64,000 bases of DNA. Origin: PGZG01 sp046292765. GTDB lineage: Bacteria; Pseudomonadota; Gammaproteobacteria; Pseudomonadales; Alcanivoracaceae. Each line of letters starts with the position of its first letter. Position 1 is the first letter of the stretch. The position numbers were made by a program, and so were the translations under genes. The notes under the pieces were generated by a model, which searched no databases, was not told the origin of the DNA, and saw only the letters and a program-made list of their open reading frames with translations. This document shows positions 8,593-15,564 of this stretch, one piece after another. The stretch lies in the NCBI GenBank assembly GCA_046292765.1, contig JBKBQA010000003.1, forward strand, positions 186,001-250,000, in the 5' to 3' direction.

Positions 8593-9627
8593 ATGGATAT
8601 TACCGAACTGCTTGCCTTCAGTGCCAAAAACGGCGCCTCCGACCTTCATTTGTCGGCTGGTCTGCCTCCCATGATCCGGGTCGATGGTGATGTGCGGCGG
8701 ATCAATCTGCCGCCGCTGGAGCACAAGGAAGTCCATGCCCTGATCTACGACATCATGAATGACAAGCAGCGCAAGGATTTCGAAGAGTTCTTTGAAACCG
8801 ACTTCTCGTTCGAAGTGCCCGGGGTGGCGCGTTTCCGCGTCAATGCCTTTAACCAGAATCGCGGCGCCGGGGCTGTGTTCCGGACCATTCCGTCGAAGGT
8901 GTTGTCGATGGAAGATCTGGGCATGGGCAAGGTGTTCCAGAAGATTTCCGAAACCCCGCGCGGCATCGTGCTGGTGACCGGGCCGACCGGCTCCGGCAAG
9001 TCCACCACCCTTGCGGCGATGATCGACTACATTAACAACACCCGTTACGAGCACATCCTCACCATTGAGGACCCCATCGAATTCGTCCACGAATCGAAAA
9101 AGTGTCTGGTTAACCAGCGCGAAGTGCATCGCGACACCCTCGGCTTTGCCGAAGCACTGCGTTCCGCGCTGCGGGAAGATCCGGACATCATTCTGGTGGG
9201 TGAGATGCGAGATCTGGAAACCATTCGTCTGGCACTCACCGCGGCGGAAACCGGACACCTGGTGTTCGGCACCCTGCACACGACCTCGGCGGCCAAAACC
9301 ATCGACCGGGTGGTTGACGTGTTCCCGGCGGAAGAAAAGTCCATGGTCCGTTCGATGCTGTCGGAGTCCCTTCAGGCGGTAGTGTCACAGACCCTGCTGA
9401 AGAAAAATGGTGGTGGACGGGTGGCGGCGCACGAGATCATGATCGGCACCCCGGCGATCCGGAACCTGATTCGTGAAGACAAGGTCGCGCAGATGTATTC
9501 GTCTATCCAGACCGGCGCCGCCATCGGCATGCAGACCCTCGATCAATGTCTGCAGAATCTGGTCAACAAGGGTGTTATCTCCCGTGAAGTGGCGCGCGAA
9601 AAAGCCAAGGCCCCGGATAACTTCTGA
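8593..9627 (+). CDS. pilT: Type IV pilus retraction ATPase PilT
   Basis: A hexameric cytoplasmic ATPase that depolymerises type IV pili, powering twitching motility and DNA uptake. It has 344 residues, the usual PilT length, starting MDITELLAFSAKNGASDLHLSAG. Visible motifs are Walker A GPTGSGKSTT near residue 130, the Asp box TIEDPIEFVH, Walker B DPDIILVGEMRDLET, the His box ETGHLVFGTLHT, and the AIRNLIREDK motif typical of PilT near the C-terminus. ATG 8593 is chosen from the family start; the in-frame upstream extension is not conserved in style. Followed by pilU after 29 bases. Confidence 0.97.
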   Translation: MDITELLAFSAKNGASDLHLSAGLPPMIRVDGDVRRINLPPLEHKEVHALIYDIMNDKQRKDFEEFFETDFSFEVPGVARFRVNAFNQNRGAGAVFRTIPSKVLSMEDLGMGKVFQKISETPRGIVLVTGPTGSGKSTTLAAMIDYINNTRYEHILTIEDPIEFVHESKKCLVNQREVHRDTLGFAEALRSALREDPDIILVGEMRDLETIRLALTAAETGHLVFGTLHTTSAAKTIDRVVDVFPAEEKSMVRSMLSESLQAVVSQTLLKKNGGGRVAAHEIMIGTPAIRNLIREDKVAQMYSSIQTGAAIGMQTLDQCLQNLVNKGVISREVAREKAKAPDNF

Positions 9628-9656
9628 TCGCAACCGACTGATTGCAGGACAGCACA

Positions 9657-10778
9657 ATGGAATTCGAAGATCTTCTCAAGATCATGGTGCAAAAGGGCGG
9701 TTCCGACCTGTTCATTACGGCGGGTGTGCCGCCCTCCATGAAGATTCATGGCAAGGTGATGCCGGTGACCAAGACCGCGCTCACCCCGGACATGACCCGC
9801 GACATTGTCTTCGGCGTCATGACCGAAAAGCAGCGCAAAGAATTCGTTGAGTCGAAAGAGTGCAACTTCGCCATTTCTGCCCGTGGCATTGGCCGTTTCC
9901 GGGTGTCGGCTTTCTATCAGCGCAACCTGGTCGGCATGGTGCTGCGTCGTATCGAGGTCAAGATCCCTTCTGTGGATGAACTGCGGCTGCCGCCGATCAT
10001 TAAGGAACTGGCCATGACCAAGCGGGGCCTGGTGATCTTCGTGGGCGCCACCGGTACCGGTAAGTCCACCTCGCTGGCGGCCATGATCGGTTACCGCAAC
10101 AAGAACTCGAAGGGCCACATCATCACCATCGAGGATCCGATCGAATTTATCCACCAGCATCAGGGCTGTATCGTTACCCAGCGCGAGGTGGGTCTGGACA
10201 CGGACAACTTTGAGATCGCGCTGAAGAACACCCTGCGTCAGGCGCCGGATGTGATTCTGATCGGGGAGGTCCGTTCCCGCGAGGTCATGGATTATGCGCT
10301 GGCGTTTGCAGAAACCGGGCATTTGGCGCTGGCCACTCTGCACGCCAACAACGCCAATCAGGCGCTGGACCGCATCATTCACTTCTTCCCGGCCGATCGT
10401 CACGATCAGTTGTGGATGGATATGTCGCTGAACCTGAAGGGTATTGTTGCCCAGCAGCTTATCCCGACCCCGGATGGCAAGGGCCGTCGCGCAGCCATCG
10501 AAGTGTTGCTGAACACGCCGCTGGTGCAGGATCACATCCGCAAGGGTGAGGTGCATCTGATCAAGGAGTTGATGCGCCGGTCGCGTGAGCAGGGCATGCA
10601 GACCTTTGACCAATGTCTCTATGATCTCTACGCCGCCGGTGAAATCACCTACGAGGACGCCATTCTCCACGCCGACTCACCAAACGATCTGCGCCTGATG
10701 ATCAAGCTGGGGGCAGAAAGTGATGCCACGTCTCTTGATTCCTCCACCCGCGGCCTCAGTCTGCAAGACACAGACTGA
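9657..10778 (+). CDS. pilU: PilU, PilT-dependent retraction ATPase
   Basis: A paralogue of PilT that supports PilT-driven pilus retraction. About 373 residues. It has Walker A GATGTGKSTS near residue 130, TIEDPIEFIHQHQ, APDVILIGEVRSREVMDYAL as Walker B, and the His box ETGHLALATLHANNANQALDRI. It diverges from PilT in the C-terminal part (LNTPLVQDHIRKGEVHLIKELM). ATG 9657 follows an AGGA-type ribosome site and the family start MEFEDLL. The pilT-pilU order matches Pseudomonas-type genomes. Confidence 0.95.
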   Translation: MEFEDLLKIMVQKGGSDLFITAGVPPSMKIHGKVMPVTKTALTPDMTRDIVFGVMTEKQRKEFVESKECNFAISARGIGRFRVSAFYQRNLVGMVLRRIEVKIPSVDELRLPPIIKELAMTKRGLVIFVGATGTGKSTSLAAMIGYRNKNSKGHIITIEDPIEFIHQHQGCIVTQREVGLDTDNFEIALKNTLRQAPDVILIGEVRSREVMDYALAFAETGHLALATLHANNANQALDRIIHFFPADRHDQLWMDMSLNLKGIVAQQLIPTPDGKGRRAAIEVLLNTPLVQDHIRKGEVHLIKELMRRSREQGMQTFDQCLYDLYAAGEITYEDAILHADSPNDLRLMIKLGAESDATSLDSSTRGLSLQDTD

Positions 10779-10796
10779 GCTGGGCGGGGCGGTGCG

Positions 10797-11054
10797 TTAG
10801 CGGCTGGCGTCGAGCTTTGGCTTCAGATAAAAAGCGCCATACACCATCACCAGCGCCGCATCTTTCAGCGTCGGCTTGAGGCGTTCACGCAGGGTGGTAT
10901 ACATCAGGCCCACCTCTGCAAAGTGGGCCAGTAAAATCAGGATGCCGAGATTGCGCATCAGCTGGTTCAGCCCGCCCGGCAACACGCCAGCAACGCCGGC
11001 AAGGACGATTACCCAGAAAATAAGGGTGCCGATTCGGCCCGCTTTCATCAGCAT
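10797..11054 (-). CDS. DUF1145 family small membrane protein
   Basis: An 85-residue protein with two hydrophobic segments (IGTLIFWVIVLAGVAGVLPG and LGILILLAHFAEVGLMY), matching the small DUF1145 inner-membrane proteins of gammaproteobacteria. Function unknown. The ATG at 11054 has TGGAG 7 bases upstream; a second ATG at 11048 is possible. It converges with pilU across an 18-base gap. Confidence 0.75.
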   Translation of the reverse strand: MLMKAGRIGTLIFWVIVLAGVAGVLPGGLNQLMRNLGILILLAHFAEVGLMYTTLRERLKPTLKDAALVMVYGAFYLKPKLDASR

Positions 11055-11201
11055 GACAGACTCCAGAATAGTGGGATTGGCGCATGGTGCGGGCCGCCGG
11101 CGTTGAATGCAATGGCGCGGTCTGGGGCTGGGCCAAGTCTTCTGGCTGCGAGCGGAGTGACGTGAAGATCAGGAGAATGCCGGGCTTGTGATCAACCCCG
11201 G

Positions 11202-11230
11202 TTTTCGACGCGCTAAGGCAGGTCTATAGT
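11202..11230 (+). promoter_or_regulatory. Putative promoter of first barrel/FecR unit
   Basis: TATAGT at 11225-11230 with a T-rich -35-like hexamer (TTTTCG, 11202-11207) 17 bases upstream. The segment CTATAGTAG lies exactly 44 bases before the ATG. The identical segment at the identical distance precedes the second unit at 14213, so its conservation between the copies is the main support. Confidence 0.5.
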
Positions 11231-11267
11231 AGTGCCTCATGGAAACCAACCAGCAAGGCAAGACGCC

Positions 11268-12596
11268 ATGACCTTCAACCTTCTTCGCGTTCGTCGTTCT
11301 GCCACTATCGTACTGCTGCTGTGCGCCGTGTCGCTGGCACAGGCCTCACCCGTCTCATTGATCGCCGAGGCCCGTCAGCATCTGGCGCAGGGCGAGGCCC
11401 AGCCGGCCTATGACCTGCTGGCGCAGCGGGAGGCGGACTATGCGGGCGATCCGGATTTCGACTACTGGCTGGGTCTCGCCGCAGTGCGGGCGGGCAAGCC
11501 GGCGCGCGCGGTGTTTGCGCTGGAGCGAGTCATCATCGATCAGCCCGGCCATGCCGGTGCACGTCTGGAGCTGGCCGCCGCCTATCTGCAGCTCGGGCAG
11601 CGAGAAGCTGCTGCCGAGGAGCTTGATATTGTTTCCCGCCTTGATGCGCCTGCCCAGGCGCGGGAGCGGATTGCCGCATTGAGCCGCGAGCTGGAAAGGC
11701 AGGATCGACGCGAGGGCCAGAACCGCCGCGGCGGTTATGTCGGCCTCGAGCTGGGCCACGATGACAACGTCGGCACCTGGCCGCAGGGGCTGGAGCTGTT
11801 CCCCGGCGCCACCGTCGATGCCATTGATTCAGCCTACCTTGCTGTTCGCGCCGGCGGCTGGTACCGGATGACCCCCGCCGCCGATCAGAAACTGGTGTTT
11901 TCTCTCAACGGGCAGTTGCGCAGCAACCACGCCGATGATGCCGAACAGTTCGACCAGGCGTTTCTCGCCGGTCGGGGCGAGTGGAGCCGGGACCTCGACG
12001 GCCGCAACGAGCTGGCGGGCCTGTTTGATCTGGCCAGCCTGCAGCGCGATGGCGACAACTATTACACCCTGTGGGGCCTCGGCGGTGAGCTGCGTCGCCG
12101 GCAGTCGGATGCGCGGCGTCTGGTGTTCGGTGCCCAACTCCGGCAGATCCTGTTTGAGCAGGACAGTTTTGACCATCTTGCCAGTCGCGTCAGCGCACGA
12201 CTCCACCAGCGTCTGTCAGCGCGCTGGAATGCCATCTTCGATCTCAATCTCGATTACGAAGCAGCGGCCAACAATCGCCCCGGCGGCGACGCGGTACTGG
12301 CAGGATTGCGGGCATCGACGCAGTATCAGCTGAAGCCGCGCCATCGTCTCGGCGGTGAGATCGGTTATGGCTACGCCACCTATCGCAGTGACTATCAGCC
12401 CGGCGAGGCGATCAACAATCTGAGCGCCGAATCGCGTGACGACCATCGGCTGTCCGCTTCGGTATCGTGGGACTGGTTCCCGGCACCACGACTTCAACTG
12501 CGGGGGCAGGCGCTGTATCGCGATCAGTCGTCTTCGCTGGATGCATTCACCTATGACCAGACGGTGGTGTCCGCTGGTTTGAACTACTATTTCTGA
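11268..12596 (+). CDS. TPR plus outer-membrane barrel protein, Slam/DUF560-like (copy 1)
   Basis: 442 residues. A signal peptide (LLLCAVSLAQA) is followed by a TPR-like helical domain to about residue 145 (FDYWLGLAAVRAGKPARAVFALERVI, then ARLELAAAYLQLGQREAAAEEL). After a charged linker comes a beta-rich domain that begins VGLELGHDDNVG and ends in Leu-Asn-Tyr-Tyr-Phe, the aromatic C-terminus of outer-membrane barrels. The TPR-then-barrel order and length fit surface lipoprotein assembly modifiers (Slam, DUF560, type XI secretion); the assignment is by architecture only. It is 14 bases upstream of an exported FecR-domain protein, the candidate cargo. It is a clear paralogue of the protein at 14213-15550. 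Confidence 0.75.
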   Translation: MTFNLLRVRRSATIVLLLCAVSLAQASPVSLIAEARQHLAQGEAQPAYDLLAQREADYAGDPDFDYWLGLAAVRAGKPARAVFALERVIIDQPGHAGARLELAAAYLQLGQREAAAEELDIVSRLDAPAQARERIAALSRELERQDRREGQNRRGGYVGLELGHDDNVGTWPQGLELFPGATVDAIDSAYLAVRAGGWYRMTPAADQKLVFSLNGQLRSNHADDAEQFDQAFLAGRGEWSRDLDGRNELAGLFDLASLQRDGDNYYTLWGLGGELRRRQSDARRLVFGAQLRQILFEQDSFDHLASRVSARLHQRLSARWNAIFDLNLDYEAAANNRPGGDAVLAGLRASTQYQLKPRHRLGGEIGYGYATYRSDYQPGEAINNLSAESRDDHRLSASVSWDWFPAPRLQLRGQALYRDQSSSLDAFTYDQTVVSAGLNYYF

Positions 12597-12610
12597 CAGG
12601 GAGCATTGTC

Positions 12611-14101
12611 ATGACCAGGTCAAATCGAACTACGGCATTCAGTATCCTGCTAGCGTTGATAGCACTGATGGCGACGCCCGCCATGGCGCAGACGGAGGCC
12701 GGGCGACTGTTGTTTGCGCGCGGTGTGGTCTCGATTGTTGGCGATCAGGACAGCGCCCGCGGCGCGCGCACCGGCGACCCGGTTTATGAAGGTGAGCGCG
12801 TGGTCACCGGCCGTTCCGGTGTTGTCCAGTTGCGGCTTAACGATGGTGCTCTGGTGGCATTGCGAGCGAGCAGTAACTACCACGTCCAGCGCCAGGGCTT
12901 CGATCCGGGCGCCAATGTTTACGAACAGGCAGGGCAGCTGGTAACGGGCTGGATGCGGATGGTCACGGGCGCCATCGGGGCCCGCAATCCGGCCAGTGTG
13001 TCGCAGAGCACGACCGTGGCCACCATCGGTATTCGTGGCACCGTGTTTCAGCTTATCCATATCCCGGAAGGTGGCTTGCCGGGTTACCCGGACACGGCTC
13101 CGGGCACCTACCTGATGCTCGAAGAGGGCGCCGTGGAGATCACCACCGACGGCGGCAAGCGACTGCTGCAGCCAGGCGACGTGATCTGGGTGGCGGACAA
13201 GGGCAGTGCTCCGCAATTGGCCCCGGAGAAGAAATCCCTATTCTCCAGTCCGATTGGCGGCGAGGCGCGCTATGTTGATCTGCAGGACACCGGCGTGAAT
13301 GATTTCACCAACGAAACCCTTCTTGACTCGCTGATTATTCCACGGCCGTTTGAGAATATGGTTGCGGTCGGATTCGGGGCGGCATATGGGTGCTGCACGA
13401 GATACTTCGCTGACAACATCCAGTCGGCCTACTTCGACACGGATGGCAATGGTCGCGGGCGAACTATGTCGACACTGGAGTTCTACCCCGATGGCGCCTT
13501 TCAGCTGGAGGCAATTCCGGGGTCCAAGCCCGCGTCATCCGGGTACTACCTGCTCGCTGATGGCTCCGAGATCAACTGGGGCGTCTGGGGCCCGGACAGC
13601 TACACCCTGACCAATCTCGACGTCGGCGAGCCCGAAAGTAATGACGGCCACCACTGGCACTACATGATGGCGAGCAATGTGCTGGCTTCCACGGAGATCA
13701 GCTCCCGCCTTACCGGTCAGGCCACCTATAACTGGGTTGGTGGCACGAACTTTATGGACGATTCCGGCCAGATGACGGGGAACCGCATTACCGGCGGGCA
13801 GGTGCAGGTGGATTTCGGTGCGGGAGACATGTTCTTCGATCTTGCCACCAACTTTACCAGCAATAATCTGACCAATTCCGTCTGCGCGTCAGTGGGTTGC
13901 ACTATCTCTGATTTTTACTCTGGCAACATCTACCTCGACGATGGCGTCTACTCCGGCTCGCTGGGGGGCTATTTTGTCGGTGATGGTCGGGGATTGATTA
14001 GTGCGATCCAGCTGTGGGGGCCGGGCGAGGAAAGCTTTTACGGCACCGCTGCGTTCGCCGGCTCGCCGACACCGATGCCGGAGTATCCGGATGTGCCGTG
14101 A
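12611..14101 (+). CDS. Exported FecR-domain protein, one C-terminal beta repeat
   Basis: 496 residues. Signal peptide ending ATPAMA-Q, with no lipobox. A FecR domain spans about 55-195: GERVVTGRSGVVQLRLNDGALVALRASS, then the VATIGIRGTVFQL motif and a jelly-roll-like EEGAVEITTDGG...LLQPGDVIWV. From about 250 comes one copy of a beta-rich unit marked by NWGVWGPDSYTL, HWHYMMASN, ATYNWVGGTNF, VQVDFGAGDMFFDL, DFYSGNIYLDDG and a final FYGTAAF. The same unit occurs three times in the protein at 15565-18561. The late part of the unit (VDFG..., short strands, GGYFVGDGRG) recalls the barrel domains of TbpB-like Slam substrates; that is an inference. Probably co-transcribed with, and handled by, the upstream barrel protein. 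Confidence 0.75.
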   Translation: MTRSNRTTAFSILLALIALMATPAMAQTEAGRLLFARGVVSIVGDQDSARGARTGDPVYEGERVVTGRSGVVQLRLNDGALVALRASSNYHVQRQGFDPGANVYEQAGQLVTGWMRMVTGAIGARNPASVSQSTTVATIGIRGTVFQLIHIPEGGLPGYPDTAPGTYLMLEEGAVEITTDGGKRLLQPGDVIWVADKGSAPQLAPEKKSLFSSPIGGEARYVDLQDTGVNDFTNETLLDSLIIPRPFENMVAVGFGAAYGCCTRYFADNIQSAYFDTDGNGRGRTMSTLEFYPDGAFQLEAIPGSKPASSGYYLLADGSEINWGVWGPDSYTLTNLDVGEPESNDGHHWHYMMASNVLASTEISSRLTGQATYNWVGGTNFMDDSGQMTGNRITGGQVQVDFGAGDMFFDLATNFTSNNLTNSVCASVGCTISDFYSGNIYLDDGVYSGSLGGYFVGDGRGLISAIQLWGPGEESFYGTAAFAGSPTPMPEYPDVP

Positions 14102-14146
14102 AGACGCTGCCGGCCTCTCCGGGGATGTCACTACCGGGATACGGTG

Positions 14147-14175
14147 TTTCTCGCAGGGGGCAGGGGGGCTATAGT
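14147..14175 (+). promoter_or_regulatory. Putative promoter of second barrel/FecR unit
   Basis: TATAGT at 14170-14175 with TTTCTC at 14147-14152, 17 bases apart. CTATAGTAG sits 44 bases before the ATG at 14213, and the leader shares a GAAAC block and a GACGCC end with the leader before 11268. The duplicated unit therefore kept its own promoter. Confidence 0.5.
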
Positions 14176-14212
14176 AGGCCCTTCCTGAAACTACCCTGCA
14201 GGCCAGGACGCC

Positions 14213-15550
14213 ATGATGTTTGCTCGACGCTCCCGACGCTTTCTCCTCTCTCTTGCCGTCGCCACGGCACTGACCGCCACCCCGGCGATGGCGGATTCTT
14301 CCGCCCTTGTCGGCGCTGCCCGCGCCGATATCTCGGCAGGCGAGGCCGGCAAGGCGTTCGATAGCCTGTCCGCCGCCGAGGCCCAGCATGCCGGCGATAT
14401 CGAGTTCGATTACTGGCTGGGCTTTGCTGCCAACCGCGCCGGCCAGTCCGGCCGGGCGCTGTTCGCGCTGGAGCGGGTGCTGGCACAGAACCCTAATCAC
14501 GCCGCTGCCCGGCTCGAACTGGCGCTGGCCTATGCACGCCTGAATCTGGGCGATGCGGCCCGACGGGAGCTCGATACCCTCGACGCCCAGAGCCCGCCGC
14601 CGGCTGCCCAGGCCCAGATCAACGAGCTGCGCCGCCAGCTTGGGCTGGGCGACCAGGCCCGGCGACTGGAGAAGCGTGTCGCCTATGTGTCGCTGGAAGC
14701 GGGCTATGACGACAACACCGGCAGCTACCCGAAAGACTTCGGTTTGCCAGGCCTGCCGGGCCCGGATGAAATCGCCTCTCCCTACCTGACCCTTTCCGCC
14801 GGCGTTCGTCAGCGGGTCGACCTGAAATCCAATCAGCGGCTGACATTCTCGCTTAATGGCCTGCTGCGTCGGCATACCGATGATGGCGATGACCCGCTCG
14901 GTAATGATGATGCCACCCAGTTCGATCAGGATTTCGTTGGCGGTCGTGCCGAGTGGAGCCGTGATCTTGATGGCCGCCGGGAGTTCGCGCTGGCAGCGGA
15001 TCTGGGCTACCTGCGCCTTGATGGCGAGCGCTACTACGATTATGTCGGTGCCGATGCCGAGTGGCGCCAGCAACGCGACGACCGCACTCGCACCCTGTTC
15101 ACGGTGGGTGTTCGCAATATGAGTTTTGAAGCTGATCAGTATGACAATCTGATGAGTCGCGTCCGTGGTGGTGTGCGCCACCAGCTTAATCGCAGCTGGC
15201 GTCTCGAAGGTGACGTGACCATGGAATATGAGGCGGCGAAGAATGATCGTCCTGGCGGCGATGCCATCCGGGCTTCGCTGCGCGGTGTGGCGGGCTGGCA
15301 GTTCCGCCCCGACCAGCGCCTGAGTGGCGATCTCACCTTTACTCGCACCGACTACACAAAAGAGTACGGCGCCCCGTTCAATGACAGCCGTAGTGATGAT
15401 CGCTGGATGATTGGCGCCCAGTGGGATAAGACATTCCAGCAACTGTGGCAGGTAAGGGCGCGACTGCAATACCGCGATCAGAACTCGACTCTGACCACCT
15501 ACACCTTTGACCAGACCAGTGGCAGCGTGTCTCTGACACGTTACTTCTGA
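14213..15550 (+). CDS. TPR plus outer-membrane barrel protein, Slam/DUF560-like (copy 2)
   Basis: 445 residues, paralogous along its whole length to the protein at 11268-12596. It shares a signal peptide (TATPAMA-D), the TPR-like part with IEFDYWLGFAANRAGQSGRALFALERVL, the barrel start VSLEAGYDDNTGSYP, the motif AEWSRDLDGRREF and a C-terminus ending Leu-Thr-Arg-Tyr-Phe. The strand pattern and terminal Phe support an outer-membrane barrel. ATG 14213 is followed by a second Met; either could start. The next gene, 14 bases downstream, is a FecR protein with three repeats, so the pair order is identical in both copies. Slam-like secretion of the neighbour is a hypothesis. Confidence 0.75.
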   Translation: MMFARRSRRFLLSLAVATALTATPAMADSSALVGAARADISAGEAGKAFDSLSAAEAQHAGDIEFDYWLGFAANRAGQSGRALFALERVLAQNPNHAAARLELALAYARLNLGDAARRELDTLDAQSPPPAAQAQINELRRQLGLGDQARRLEKRVAYVSLEAGYDDNTGSYPKDFGLPGLPGPDEIASPYLTLSAGVRQRVDLKSNQRLTFSLNGLLRRHTDDGDDPLGNDDATQFDQDFVGGRAEWSRDLDGRREFALAADLGYLRLDGERYYDYVGADAEWRQQRDDRTRTLFTVGVRNMSFEADQYDNLMSRVRGGVRHQLNRSWRLEGDVTMEYEAAKNDRPGGDAIRASLRGVAGWQFRPDQRLSGDLTFTRTDYTKEYGAPFNDSRSDDRWMIGAQWDKTFQQLWQVRARLQYRDQNSTLTTYTFDQTSGSVSLTRYF

Positions 15551-15564
15551 CACGGAGGTTCATC

